A stretch of 64,000 bases of DNA from Nocardioides jishulii. GTDB lineage: Bacteria > Actinomycetota > Actinomycetes > Propionibacteriales > Nocardioidaceae. The notes under the pieces were generated by a model. That model saw only the letters and a program-made list of their open reading frames with translations, did no database searches and had not been told where the DNA came from. The stretch covers positions 248,001-312,000 of the forward strand of contig NZ_CP040748.1 in NCBI RefSeq assembly GCF_006007965.1, written 5' to 3'. Positions 42,829-52,003 of this stretch are shown piece after piece. A program made the translations under genes and the position numbers. How positions within the stretch are numbered: the stretch's first letter is position 1; every line of letters begins with the position of its first letter.

Positions 42829-42862
42829 ACTCGGCACCTCCCTGACACTGATCGGAGGCACG

Positions 42863-43588
42863 ATGCTCGAGGCACGCGACCTGCACTTCTCCTACGGGCG
42901 TGGCCGCGGCACCCTCGTGCTGGCCGGCGTCGACTGGCAGGTGGCTCCCGGGGCCACGACGTTGCTGCTCGGCCCGAACGGCGCCGGGAAGTCGACGCTG
43001 CTCAAGCTGCTCAGCGGCTTCGAACGGCCCCAGCGCGGGTCCGTCAGCGTGGCCGGCGACGCCTCCCGCGACACACTTCACCGGGAGGTCGCGTGGATGC
43101 CGCAGGACGTGCAGCCGGCGCGTGGCCTCACGGTCGCCGAGCAGGTCGAGTACGTGGCCTGGCTCGCCGGGCTGGATCGTGCCACCGCCCGGCGCCGCGC
43201 GGGCGACGCCATCGAGGCGGTTGACCTCGTGGCCAAGCGCGACGTGAGGACCGACCGCATCTCCGGCGGCCAACTGCGCCGCGTCGGTCTCGCGCAGGCG
43301 CTCGTACGCCGCGCTCCCGTGCTCCTCCTCGACGAGCCCACCGCTGGCCTCGACCCGGCCCAGACGCTCAACTTCCGCTCCATCCTGCGCGACGTGGAGG
43401 CGCCGGGCGGGGTCGTGGTCTCCACCCACCAGGTCAACGACCTCGAGCAGGACGTGGACCGGGTCACCGTCCTGGCTGAGGGCGAGCTGCGCTTCGACGG
43501 ACCCGTCGAGGAGTTCAGGGGGCTCGGCGGCGGCGCCGACGACCTCGTCACGGTCTTCGCCGACATGGTCGGAGGAGGGTCCCATTGA
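42863..43588 (+). CDS. ABC transporter ATP-binding protein
   Basis: A 241-residue ATPase with Walker A LLLGPNGAGKSTLLKLLSG, Q-loop WMPQDVQP, signature RISGGQLRRVGLAQALV, Walker B VLLLDEPTAGLD and the H-loop VVSTHQV. It is of the type that works with separate membrane subunits for export or for lantibiotic/bacitracin-type resistance. GGAGG precedes the ATG. It is the first gene of a three-gene operon coupled by 4-bp overlaps. Confidence 0.92.
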   Translation: MLEARDLHFSYGRGRGTLVLAGVDWQVAPGATTLLLGPNGAGKSTLLKLLSGFERPQRGSVSVAGDASRDTLHREVAWMPQDVQPARGLTVAEQVEYVAWLAGLDRATARRRAGDAIEAVDLVAKRDVRTDRISGGQLRRVGLAQALVRRAPVLLLDEPTAGLDPAQTLNFRSILRDVEAPGGVVVSTHQVNDLEQDVDRVTVLAEGELRFDGPVEEFRGLGGGADDLVTVFADMVGGGSH

Positions 43589-44802
43589 CGATCTGGACTG
43601 CGTGGCGTTGGACGCGTGCCCTGTGGCTCCTTCCTGTTCTCTTCGGGCTCGGAAGCCTGCATGCAGTGGACAGCCTCGTGGCGCGCAGCGGCTACCCGGT
43701 CTCCGACCTCGTGGACGCCAGCTACGTGATCTACCTCCTGTGCCCCGTCCTCGCGGGCTTCGCTGCCTACGGGATGCGCGGCTGGGTCACCTTCCACCGG
43801 TCCCTGCGGGCGCGGCGCAGCGAGCTCGCCGTGCTCGTCAACGCCTGGTGGCCGCTGCTGTGGGGTGGCCCCGTGCTCGTGGTGGTGACCGTGCTCGTTG
43901 CGAGCTGGACCTGGCCGCCCGACGCGGCGAGCTGGACGGTCCTGCTTCTCGACGCCCTGACGGCGATGCTCTGCATCGTGGCGGGGCTGGCCGTGGGCCG
44001 GGTGTTCCCCACGGCCGTGGCGGCACCGCTCGTCTCGGTGGGGGTCTTCGTCTGGATCGCCTACCTTCCCTCCACGAGCAGTCCAGTCCTGCACCACCTG
44101 ACCCCTACGCTCACGGGCTGTTGTGCCCTCTCGGTCGAACCGTCCGACGTGGCGCTCCGGGCCCAGCTCACCCTCGTGGGGGGAGCGCTGGTGGGGCTCG
44201 CGGTGATGACGGCCGCGCGTCGACTCCTGGGCAGTTCACGTTCCCTCCACGCGCTGGTGATGGCGCTGGTGCTCGTCTCGGCCACCGGCGCGGCAAGTGT
44301 CGTGCTGGCGACGTCGGACGAACAGCTGACGCTCACCACCGTCCAGGCGCGGACGGCAGAACTGTCCTGTGCGGACGAGGCCGGGATCCGCGTCTGTCTG
44401 TGGCCCGAGAGCGCGTCGCGGACCGGGCAGGTGGGTGCGGCGGTGGCAGACCTCAACGAGGCACTCGTGCCCCGGGGCTTCCCTGCGGTGGACGCCACCT
44501 CCAGCGACGAGGGCGCCGACAACATGTATGTGGACGTCACGCCCCTGGCCGGCCCCGGCGAGGTCACTGCAGCGGTGGCGCGCGGCTACGTGAACCACGT
44601 GCTCGACTGCGGTCCCCGCGAGCGGGCCAAGGTCGACGCCCGCGTGGCGTTCCTGGCCGTGACGGCGGCCGGCGTCTCCCCGGAGGAGCTCCGGGGGGAG
44701 TACGCCCCCGAGGACATCGACGAAGCCATCCGGCAGGCTGGCGCCGCCGGGGCCGCCGCACGGACCTGGTTCTTCGATGCCGACTGCCGGGGTCGCTCGT
44801 GA
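43585..44802 (+). CDS. ABC transporter-associated membrane protein
   Basis: A 405-residue membrane protein with about six helices in the first ~240 residues (for example FAAYGMRGWVTFHR adjoins helix 2; CIVAGLAVGRVFPTAVAAPL) and an extracytoplasmic C-terminal domain of ~150 residues holding cysteines (LSCADEAGIRVCLWPESASR). It starts with TTG overlapping the ATPase stop by 4 bp, after GGAGGAGGG. It is the likely permease subunit; the soluble domain may bind the substrate or sense it. Substrate unknown. Confidence 0.75.
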   Translation: MTIWTAWRWTRALWLLPVLFGLGSLHAVDSLVARSGYPVSDLVDASYVIYLLCPVLAGFAAYGMRGWVTFHRSLRARRSELAVLVNAWWPLLWGGPVLVVVTVLVASWTWPPDAASWTVLLLDALTAMLCIVAGLAVGRVFPTAVAAPLVSVGVFVWIAYLPSTSSPVLHHLTPTLTGCCALSVEPSDVALRAQLTLVGGALVGLAVMTAARRLLGSSRSLHALVMALVLVSATGAASVVLATSDEQLTLTTVQARTAELSCADEAGIRVCLWPESASRTGQVGAAVADLNEALVPRGFPAVDATSSDEGADNMYVDVTPLAGPGEVTAAVARGYVNHVLDCGPRERAKVDARVAFLAVTAAGVSPEELRGEYAPEDIDEAIRQAGAAGAAARTWFFDADCRGRS

Positions 44803-45404
44803 TCCTGTGGCTGCGCGTCAGGCGCGCGTGGTTGCTGCTCCTCGCGGCGGTGCTGGTCGCTGTGCTCTCGCGGTGGGCAGCCGGAGCCTCCTTCGCCATG
44901 CCCGCACTCGTCGGCTCGACGAGCTCGATCATGTGGACGACCCTCGTCCTCCTGCTGTGGGGGGTGGCGGTGGCGGACGCGTTCTCCACGAGCACCCTGG
45001 CGGTCGAGGCGCGCCCCTCGGTGCGAGTGGCACGCCACGACGCGGCACTCTTCGTGGTCGCCACCGGCGTCGCGGCCGGTGGGCTGGTCGTGACGGGAGG
45101 CGCCTCCGGTCCGGCCCTGGGTGCGGTCGCGCGCCTCGTGATCATCTCCGGCCTCGCCTGCGCCGTGACCCGTCGCTTCGGCCCGGGCGCCGCCACGTTG
45201 ACGTGCGCGGTCCTGCTGGTCGGGAGCGCTCCCTACGGTCCGTCAGCCTGGGCGGGCGACTACGTCCGTGTGCTGCATCCTGACGGCAACCAGGCGACAG
45301 CCGTCGTGCTGGCGGTCGCGCTGGGCGGACTGGCGCTGTGGATGCTGCTGACCCGGCGGGTCGCCGTCCGTCTGGGGTCCTCCGTGCGACTCGCCGACGC
45401 GTAG
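44799..45404 (+). CDS. Second ABC transporter membrane subunit
   Basis: A 201-residue protein starting at GTG 44799, overlapping the previous stop by 4 bp. It contains about six helices, beginning VILWLRVRRAWLLLLAAVLV and ending LALWMLLTRRVAVRLG. With the preceding gene it would form the membrane channel driven by the ATPase. It ends 16 bp from the convergent TetR gene. Substrate unknown. Confidence 0.72.
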   Translation: MILWLRVRRAWLLLLAAVLVAVLSRWAAGASFAMPALVGSTSSIMWTTLVLLLWGVAVADAFSTSTLAVEARPSVRVARHDAALFVVATGVAAGGLVVTGGASGPALGAVARLVIISGLACAVTRRFGPGAATLTCAVLLVGSAPYGPSAWAGDYVRVLHPDGNQATAVVLAVALGGLALWMLLTRRVAVRLGSSVRLADA

Positions 45405-45420
45405 CCGGACAGCGAACACC

Positions 45421-46044
45421 TCAGCTGATCGCGCCGAAGATCTTCCGCGCGAGCGGTGCCGGCACCAGCTTCATCGCCCGGTCGAGCAGCGGCGGGAGGC
45501 CACTGACGGCGACGATCGGGTCTCCCAGCGGCTGGCCCGGCACCGATCCCAGGGTCATCATCCCGATGGTGGAGGCGGTCAGCGACGCGGTGAGGCTCTC
45601 CACGTCGATCGCACCGTTGAGCTTGCGCAGGGTCAGGATCCGCTCGACGGCCGTCGAGACGGCCTCGTTCCAGCGCACCATGTTGTCGCCCAGCATCTGC
45701 GCCATCGCCTCGTTCGTGTGGGCAGCGGCGATGATCGCGCTCAGCATCGCCGCCGACCCGTCGCTGCGTGCCTTCTCGGCCATCGTGGCGCCGACCCGGT
45801 AGAGCTCCTCGAAGCTGCTCACCGACGTCAGGTCGGCGGTGTAGTCGCCGATCATGGTGAGGGTCGCCCGTTCGTAGGCCTGGTGGAGCAGGCCCTCGAC
45901 GCCGCCGAAGTGGTAGTGCACCAGGGCGGCGTTGACCCCGGCCTCGGCGGCGATGCCGCGCGCGGTCAGTCCCTTGGTGCCGGTCGTCGCGGTCACTCGG
46001 ACGGCGGCGTCCATCAGCGCCACCTTGGTCTCGTCGCTGCTCAT
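45421..46044 (-). CDS. TetR/AcrR-family transcriptional regulator
   Basis: A 207-residue regulator with an N-terminal helix-turn-helix (VALMDAAVRVTATTGTKGLT, then ARGIAAEAGVNAALVHYHFG) and a helical ligand-binding C-terminus. It is the last gene of a minus-strand operon with the two membrane-protein genes upstream; its ATG overlaps the preceding stop by 4 bp. It probably represses this operon at the TTTAAA-repeat site near 48281. It could alternatively act on the 27-bp palindrome at 42802. Confidence 0.88.
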   Translation of the reverse strand: MSSDETKVALMDAAVRVTATTGTKGLTARGIAAEAGVNAALVHYHFGGVEGLLHQAYERATLTMIGDYTADLTSVSSFEELYRVGATMAEKARSDGSAAMLSAIIAAAHTNEAMAQMLGDNMVRWNEAVSTAVERILTLRKLNGAIDVESLTASLTASTIGMMTLGSVPGQPLGDPIVAVSGLPPLLDRAMKLVPAPLARKIFGAIS

Positions 46045-47354
46045 CGGGCTTCCTGTCGTACGTCGTCGTGCGGCGGGTCCTGCCGGGGTCGTGCGGTCCG
46101 TGCCGAGCGGGCGAGGTCGCGCGGTCCGAGTCCCACGGCGTCCGCCACGAGTTGTAGCACCTGCGCCACACCCGGCAGTCGCATCCACCATCCCACCCAC
46201 GCCCACACCAGTGTCGTCTGCTCGAGCGCGCGGGCGAAGGCCGTGATGCCGTGGTCAGTGCCGTGGGCGTCCTCCCAGGTCATCCGCCGCAGCGCCCGCG
46301 GCGCCGTCTCCGCGGCCCGTCGTTCCAGACCCGTCGGGTGCAGGGCGTCGAGCGCGGCCCCGGTCGCGTTGCACAGCTCGCAGGTCTCGCCCACCCACAG
46401 GGTCGTCGGCTCGGGGACGTACGGACGCCAGCGCGGCCACCAGTTGCGCACGTGCTGGCGGTAGGTCGCGTACGCCTCCCAGCGCGCCGTCATCGTGCGG
46501 TGCTCGTGCCGCTCGGCCAGGACCACGGAGAAGGAGACGGCGAACCCCACCGCGAGCCACAGCAGTTCCGAGCCCGAGGCGAGCGTGAGGAGGACCAGCA
46601 GCCCGGTCATGCCCAGCTGCATGGGGTTGGCGACGTAGGCGTAGGGACCGGTGGTGACGAGTCGACGCGGCGGGTCCCACGGATACGGCGTGCCGCCGGC
46701 GCGCGCGAGCTCGACCACGGCCGAGAGTGCCGGGAGGGCGAAGGCGACCGCGCCCAGGAGGAGCAGGGAGCGCACCGGGAACGAGTGGTCGACCACGTCG
46801 TGCCAGCCCAGTCCTTCGGCCTCCAGCACCAGGTGAGGGAGCAACCACAAGAAGGTGGCGCCGAAGAGCGTGACCTGGAGACCGACGCGCGCCCACAGCC
46901 ATCGCCGGGTCAGGGTGAGGCGGCCGAGGGCGAGCGCGGGGACGGCCGTCACGACCAGCAGCAGGGCCTCGCCCGTCAGCCACCCCTCACCCAGGGTGAG
47001 TCCGTTGACCAGGCTCACCGCCATCAGGTCGACCCATGCGAAGCCGGCCAGCCAGGCCCACCACGGGCCTCCGGCCAGCACCGGCAACGCGCCCCAGGCC
47101 AGCGCCCAGCCCAGCGAGATCTCCATCGGCATCCCGCCCAGGCTCGTCGGGGTCGTCTCGAAGGACCACCACTGCTGGTGCTGCTCGACCAGGAGCAGGC
47201 TGACCCACGCGGTGAGGCTGGCCAGGAAGGCGGTCGGCACCCGGGTGGCCAGCTCGGCGCGGCGCACGGCGGCGGCGACGGCGACCAGGATCAGGGGCAC
47301 CAGCAGCACGGCGTTGGTGAGGTAGGCGGCCACCGTCCAACCGAGGGCGTGCAC
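46041..47354 (-). CDS. Isoprenylcysteine methyltransferase-like membrane protein fused to DCC (DUF393)-like domain
   Basis: A 437-residue membrane protein. About eight helices fill residues 1-300, with the ICMT/PEMT-type signature TTGPYAYVANPMQLGMTGLL and later ERHEHRTMTARWEAYATYRQ, which binds SAM in that family. A C-terminal segment WVGETCELCNATGAALDALH has a CxxC and continues like the thiol-disulfide DCC family (DUF393). The fusion hints at modification of a lipid or peptide coupled to thiol chemistry. GTG at 47354 is 2 bp from the upstream stop. Confidence 0.7.
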   Translation of the reverse strand: MHALGWTVAAYLTNAVLLVPLILVAVAAAVRRAELATRVPTAFLASLTAWVSLLLVEQHQQWWSFETTPTSLGGMPMEISLGWALAWGALPVLAGGPWWAWLAGFAWVDLMAVSLVNGLTLGEGWLTGEALLLVVTAVPALALGRLTLTRRWLWARVGLQVTLFGATFLWLLPHLVLEAEGLGWHDVVDHSFPVRSLLLLGAVAFALPALSAVVELARAGGTPYPWDPPRRLVTTGPYAYVANPMQLGMTGLLVLLTLASGSELLWLAVGFAVSFSVVLAERHEHRTMTARWEAYATYRQHVRNWWPRWRPYVPEPTTLWVGETCELCNATGAALDALHPTGLERRAAETAPRALRRMTWEDAHGTDHGITAFARALEQTTLVWAWVGWWMRLPGVAQVLQLVADAVGLGPRDLARSARTARPRQDPPHDDVRQEAR

Positions 47355-47356
47355 GA

Positions 47357-48268
47357 TCAGTCCAGCCCGGCCAGGAACGCCTTGGCGCCGGCGGTCATGA
47401 AGACGTCGCTGATCGGACCGAACCAGAAGGCTGGGTCGAGGTCGCGCTCGAAGGTGATGGCCACCTCGGCCCGACACCCCTCGTCGGTCTCACGCCAGTC
47501 GAGACGAGCCTCCTGCAACGTCACCCACCGCGTGGTGCGTGCGTCGTCGGCGGTGACGTCGAAGGTGATCGCCGAGGGCGTGCGGGAGCGGACGACGGTC
47601 TCGATGCCGCCCATCGGCATCGCGAACTGCCAGGTGTCACCCACGGCGAGACCGGAACCCTCGGCGCTCTGCGGCGTGGGGTACTGGGCGAGGCGGAGCA
47701 GCAGGCCGCGGTCGGCGGCATCGAAGTCGGGGCCGCGCTCGAGGGCCCGGACGAAGTCGGCGCAGTCGGCGGCGACCACGCGGTCGGCGGTGACCTCCTG
47801 GACCGGGTTGAGGCGGGTGCCGGGCAGTGCCCCTTCGAGGGCGACGAGGAGCAGCACGCCGCCGAGCGCCATGTGGTGGCCGATGCGACGAGCGGCCCTG
47901 ACCAGCGTCCAGACGGCAAAGGCCAGGCCGTAGACCAGCGGGCTGACGATCAGCACGCACAGCGCGCCCTCGTGGAGGAAGGCGGAGACCAGCAGCAGGG
48001 TCACGGTGACGACCTGGAAGAGCTGGGCGCCGCTGTCGCCGGTCCGCATGGTGCCCACCACGACCGCCAGCAGCACCGGCACCCCGACGAAGAAGAGGGC
48101 GGTGTCGAGGCGCCCGATGGCGGCGGCCAGGGCCGTGGCCGCCAGTGCCACCGGCACGGCGGCGAACAGCATGAGCGTGAGCCGCGACCGCAAGGGCTGG
48201 GTGTCGGTGGGCGGCTCCTCGCCGGGCGGAGGGCCGGGGTACGGATCGGTGTCCAGGTCGCGCGTCAT
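47357..48268 (-). CDS. Membrane protein with C-terminal SRPBCC-like domain, unknown
   Basis: A 303-residue protein with about five helices in the first ~145 residues after a proline-rich cytoplasmic tail (DPYPGPPPGEEPPTDTQPL). The last ~150 residues form a soluble beta-rich domain (WQFAMPMGGIETVVRSRTPS, ITFDVTADDARTTRWVTLQE) resembling a START/SRPBCC lipid-binding cup. It heads the operon with the methyltransferase-DCC fusion and the TetR gene. The composition suggests a hydrophobic substrate. No family assigned. Confidence 0.68.
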   Translation of the reverse strand: MTRDLDTDPYPGPPPGEEPPTDTQPLRSRLTLMLFAAVPVALAATALAAAIGRLDTALFFVGVPVLLAVVVGTMRTGDSGAQLFQVVTVTLLLVSAFLHEGALCVLIVSPLVYGLAFAVWTLVRAARRIGHHMALGGVLLLVALEGALPGTRLNPVQEVTADRVVAADCADFVRALERGPDFDAADRGLLLRLAQYPTPQSAEGSGLAVGDTWQFAMPMGGIETVVRSRTPSAITFDVTADDARTTRWVTLQEARLDWRETDEGCRAEVAITFERDLDPAFWFGPISDVFMTAGAKAFLAGLD

Positions 48269-48279
48269 GAATTGACCAT

Positions 48280-48300
48280 ATGTTTAAATCATCTGTTTAA
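48280..48300. promoter_or_regulatory. TGTTTAA direct-repeat operator/promoter element
   Basis: An AT-rich island in G+C-rich DNA: TGTTTAA at 48281 and again at 48294, 13 bp apart, 12-32 bp upstream of the first gene of the TetR operon. Likely promoter plus repressor site. Confidence 0.5.
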
Positions 48301-48342
48301 GCAAGCGAGTGTGGCCCACACAGGCGCCAGTCGCGGGTGTGC

Positions 48343-48358
48343 GTCTCGGATGCGAGAC
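48343..48358. promoter_or_regulatory. HutR-like operator upstream of hutU
   Basis: GTCTCGGATGCGAGAC differs by one base from the perfect palindrome between the IclR gene and hutH (38692). It ends 55 bp before the hutU start. Confidence 0.78.
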
Positions 48359-48413
48359 AGATCGGTGACCCAGGACACTTCCCGTCGCCCCGTGGCCGCT
48401 GTTGCATGAGGGG

Positions 48414-50093
48414 ATGACCAGCAACCCGCGCCTGCCGATCCACGCCCCCACCGGCACCGAGACCAGCGCGCGGTCCTGGCAGACCGAGGCGGCGCTGCGG
48501 ATGCTGATGAACAACCTCGACCCGGCCAACGCCGAACGGCCCGAGGACCTCGTCGTCTACGGCGGCACCGGACGAGCGGCGCGCAGCTGGGAGGCGTACG
48601 ACGCCCTCGTCCGCACGCTGCGCACCCTCGGCGACGACGAGACGATGCTGGTCGCCTCCGGCAAGCCGGTCGGGGTGATGCGCACCCACGAGTGGGCGCC
48701 GCGCGTGCTCATCGCCAACTCCAACCTGGTGGGCGACTGGGCCAACTGGGAGGAGTTCCGCCGTCTCGAGGACCTGGGCCTGACCATGTATGGCCAGATG
48801 ACCGCCGGCTCATGGATCTACATCGGCACCCAGGGCATCCTCCAGGGCACCTTCGAGACCTTTGCCGCGGTGGCCGACAAGCTCACCGCCTCCGGTCGAG
48901 GCGGTGACGGGACGCTCGCCGGGACGATCACCCTGACCGCCGGACTCGGTGGCATGGGTGGAGCCCAGCCGCTCGCGGTCACCATGAACGACGGCGTCGC
49001 GATCTGCATCGAGGCTGACCAGTCCCGCATCGAGCGGCGCATCGAGCACCGCTACCTCGACGCGCAGGCCGACTCGTTGGAGCACGCCGTGTCGCTGGCC
49101 GAGGCGGCCCGGGACGCGCGTACGCCGCTCTCGGTCGCGGTGCTCGGCAACGCCGCCGAGCTGGTGCCGCGGCTGCTCGAGATGGGGGCGCCGATCGACG
49201 TGGTCACCGACCAGACCTCGGCGCACGACCCGTTGTCCTACCTGCCGCTGGGGATCGACTTCGTCGACTGGCGCGACGAGGCGCGGCGCGACCCGGCCGG
49301 GTTCACCGAGCGGGCACGTGCCTCGATGGCGACCCACGTCGAGGCGATGGTCGGTTTCCTCGACGCCGGCGCCGAGGTCTTCGACTACGGCAACTCCATC
49401 CGCGACGAGGCGCGCAAGGGCGGCTACGACCGGGCCTTCGACTTCCCCGGCTTCGTGCCGGCCTACATCCGCCCGCTCTTCTGCGAGGGCCGGGGCCCCT
49501 TCCGCTGGGCCGCCCTCTCCGGCGACCCGGCCGACATCGCCGCCACCGACCGCGCGGTGCTCGAGCTCTTCCCCGACAACGCCCGTCTTCACCGGTGGAT
49601 CACGCTGGCCCAGGAGCGGGTGGCCTTCCAGGGGCTGCCGGCGAGGATCTGCTGGCTCGGTCACGGGGAGCGCCACCTGGCCGGGCTGCGCTTCAACCAG
49701 ATGGTGCGCAACGGGGAGGTGAAGGCGCCGATCGTGATCGGGCGCGACCACCTCGACTGCGGCTCGGTGGCCTCGCCCTACCGCGAGACCGAGGCGATGG
49801 CCGACGGCTCCGACGCCATCGCCGACTGGGCCGTGCTCAACGCGCTGGTCAACACCGCCTCCGGCGCCACGTGGGTCTCCTTCCACCACGGCGGCGGCGT
49901 CGGGATGGGCCGGTCGCTGCACGCCGGGCAGGTCTGCGTCGCCGACGGCACCGACCTGGCGGCGCAGAAGCTGGAACGGGTGCTGACCAACGACCCCGAG
50001 ATGGGCGTGATCCGTCACGTCGACGCGGGCTATCCGCGCGCCGAGGAGGTGGCGCTGGGCCACGGCGTACGCGTGCCGATGCGTGAGGACTGA
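48414..50093 (+). CDS. hutU: Urocanate hydratase
   Basis: A 559-residue NAD+-dependent urocanase, second step of histidine degradation, converting urocanate to imidazolonepropionate. Signatures are [36 protein letters not shown] (NAD-binding region) and the conserved [20 protein letters not shown], plus [23 protein letters not shown] 48414 follows GAGGGG; an upstream TTG at 48402 is less likely. No other hut genes follow; hutI/hutG-type genes are outside the window. Confidence 0.95.
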   Translation: MTSNPRLPIHAPTGTETSARSWQTEAALRMLMNNLDPANAERPEDLVVYGGTGRAARSWEAYDALVRTLRTLGDDETMLVASGKPVGVMRTHEWAPRVLIANSNLVGDWANWEEFRRLEDLGLTMYGQMTAGSWIYIGTQGILQGTFETFAAVADKLTASGRGGDGTLAGTITLTAGLGGMGGAQPLAVTMNDGVAICIEADQSRIERRIEHRYLDAQADSLEHAVSLAEAARDARTPLSVAVLGNAAELVPRLLEMGAPIDVVTDQTSAHDPLSYLPLGIDFVDWRDEARRDPAGFTERARASMATHVEAMVGFLDAGAEVFDYGNSIRDEARKGGYDRAFDFPGFVPAYIRPLFCEGRGPFRWAALSGDPADIAATDRAVLELFPDNARLHRWITLAQERVAFQGLPARICWLGHGERHLAGLRFNQMVRNGEVKAPIVIGRDHLDCGSVASPYRETEAMADGSDAIADWAVLNALVNTASGATWVSFHHGGGVGMGRSLHAGQVCVADGTDLAAQKLERVLTNDPEMGVIRHVDAGYPRAEEVALGHGVRVPMRED

Positions 50094-50110
50094 GCGCCGG
50101 CGCAGAAATG

Positions 50111-50145
50111 CCAGAAGGGCCGCACCTGAGGTGCGGCCCTTCTGG
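50111..50145. terminator. Strong hairpin terminator after hutU
   Basis: Arms CCAGAAGGGCCGCACC and GGTGCGGCCCTTCTGG with a 3-base loop, 18 bp after the hutU stop. It can also terminate the convergent 47-residue gene. Confidence 0.9.
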
Positions 50146-50178
50146 AAGGGGTGCTTGCTGACATCCCGTGTCCGGTGA

Positions 50179-50322
50179 CTACCAGACCCTGCGGGAGCTT
50201 CCGCCGATCGGCACGAAGTTCAGGACCAGACCCACGACGATCAGGATGAGACCGATCGTGATGAGGACCGGCGGGCCCGTGATGAGCCCGAGGATCAGCA
50301 GAATGAGACCGAGTACGACCAT
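50179..50322 (-). CDS. 47-residue hydrophobic membrane peptide (DUF6131-like)
   Basis: The minus strand from ATG 50322 encodes MVVLGLILLILGLITGPPVL followed by ITIGLILIVVGLVLNFVPIG and GSSRRVW-stop, two short membrane helices with a tight GPP turn and a basic tail. GGAGAG lies 6 bp upstream. Small proteins of this pattern (DUF6131-type) are common near actinobacterial stress genes, but their role is unknown. Confidence 0.7.
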   Translation of the reverse strand: MVVLGLILLILGLITGPPVLITIGLILIVVGLVLNFVPIGGSSRRVW

Positions 50323-50535
50323 GGTTCTCTCCTTGAGATTCAGGGCCACGAGACATCGTCGTCCGTGGCTGAAAGGAACCTCCCCTTCGCCAGAACGTTC
50401 AAACCTGCGATTCCTGAAAGACCTCGCTTACCGCATTTGGGTCAACTGTCGCGTTGTGTTCGCGCTCACGGGATGAGCGTGCAAGTTGACCGGGTGGGGA
50501 GTGGGTGTCAGCCTCGATCTCGGGAGGAATCACTC

Positions 50536-51981
50536 ATGAGGGAACACGTACGCTCGCGCCACGCGCTCGCGGCGGTCGTCGCCGGCACGGTGGCGGTCGT
50601 CACTCTGCTGCTCGTCCCCGTCGCTGGATCAGCCGAGCCCGGTGCGGAGGTCGAGCTCAGCAAGGCCCGGGTCTACCTCGGAGAGCAGATCCGCGTCGTC
50701 GGCACCGGGTTCCAGTCCCGCGACACGGTGGCGATCAAGTTCTGCGGTGCCCCCGACGCGTCGGGCCGCCTGGCCTGCAACAAGGGTCTCCAGGGCGTCA
50801 GGGCCACGGCTGCCGGACGGGTGTCGGAGGACATCAAGGTCACCGAGCCGGCAGGGCCCTGTCCCTGCCGGGTGGTGATCGACTCCGAGGACAGCCCGCC
50901 GGTCGGCGCCAGCATCAACCTCGTCGGCTACCCCGTCGCCAAGAAGGTCAAGGTGCCCCAGATCGTCGTCGACGAGGCCACCGTCAGCAAGGCGCCGGGC
51001 ATCGGCCACCTCTTCGGCATGGCCCCCGAGCCGACGCTGACGCTCAAGCTGCGCAACGCGGGGGCGTCGCCCGCCCAGCCGACCGTCGACCTGGCGTGGC
51101 GCGACGGTGACGACGAACCCGTCGCCATCACCGACTCGGGAGTCCCGGTGATCGAGCCCGGCGAGAGCGTCGAGTTCGTCCTCCCGCTCACGTTCGGCGT
51201 CCTCGCCCAGGGTGAGCACGTCGTGGAGGGCCAGATCGTCGTCGGCGACCTCGTCACCCCCGTCGAGGCCTCGACCACGGTCGGCCCCTGGGGGCTGTAC
51301 GTGCTCGCGGCCCTCGCCCTGGTCGGCGGCGCGGTGCTCCTCGTACGTACGTCCGGGGCCGCGCCCGCGCGCTCCTCCCGGTCCGGTTCGCGCTCCTACC
51401 CGTCGAGGTCGGGCTCCTCGCGACCGTCGTCCTCGCGTACCGTCCCGGCGCCGCGCCGGGCGCCCAGCCGCAGCCACCGTGCCGAGCCCGAGTACGTCGG
51501 CCCTCCGCGCCTGGAGTCCACGCCGATCACGCCGCTGGTGCCGCCGTCGCCGCCGGCAGTCCCCACGTCGACCCCCGCGGCCACCCCCGCCCCGGCCGCT
51601 GTCCCTGTCGGCTCCGTCGAGCCGGAGAGCCCTCTGGGTCGTCTGAAGGCTGCGGTCCACCGGCCCTCGACGCTCGTCGACGAGGCGCCCGCCCCCGTCG
51701 TCCCGCGTCAGCAAGCAGCGAGCCCTGCGCCCGTGCCCACGCCTGCCCAGCAGTGGAGCGCCCCGGAGGCGACCCCCGAGGTGCCGACTCGCTCCAGCAC
51801 GCCCGAGCAGGACAAGGCCCGGGTGGCCGAGGCGCTGGCGGCGATCAAGGAGCGCAACACGGACTCACCGGCGCGGTTGCCCGACAACGAGCCCGCGCCT
51901 CCGGTCGGGCGTCGGGCCGAACGGGGCGGCAAGCGTGCCGCCCGACCCGAGCGCGGCCACAAGTGGATCCCCCGCCGCTGA
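50536..51981 (+). CDS. Secreted-domain membrane protein with long proline-rich cytoplasmic tail
   Basis: A 481-residue type I membrane protein. A signal peptide (ALAAVVAGTVAVVTLLLVPV, cleavage near SAEP) is followed by ~240 residues of Ig-like/beta domains with four cysteines (FCGAPDASGRLACNKG and GPCPCRVVI), one membrane helix (GLYVLAALALVGGAVLLVRT) and a ~210-residue Ser/Pro/Arg-rich cytoplasmic tail. The ATG at 50536 has GGGAGGAA upstream. A possible surface sensor or envelope protein; no catalytic motif. Convergent with the malyl-CoA lyase genes. Confidence 0.72.
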   Translation: MREHVRSRHALAAVVAGTVAVVTLLLVPVAGSAEPGAEVELSKARVYLGEQIRVVGTGFQSRDTVAIKFCGAPDASGRLACNKGLQGVRATAAGRVSEDIKVTEPAGPCPCRVVIDSEDSPPVGASINLVGYPVAKKVKVPQIVVDEATVSKAPGIGHLFGMAPEPTLTLKLRNAGASPAQPTVDLAWRDGDDEPVAITDSGVPVIEPGESVEFVLPLTFGVLAQGEHVVEGQIVVGDLVTPVEASTTVGPWGLYVLAALALVGGAVLLVRTSGAAPARSSRSGSRSYPSRSGSSRPSSSRTVPAPRRAPSRSHRAEPEYVGPPRLESTPITPLVPPSPPAVPTSTPAATPAPAAVPVGSVEPESPLGRLKAAVHRPSTLVDEAPAPVVPRQQAASPAPVPTPAQQWSAPEATPEVPTRSSTPEQDKARVAEALAAIKERNTDSPARLPDNEPAPPVGRRAERGGKRAARPERGHKWIPRR

Positions 51982-52003
51982 GCCTCTCTCGACCCAGCAG
52001 CAG

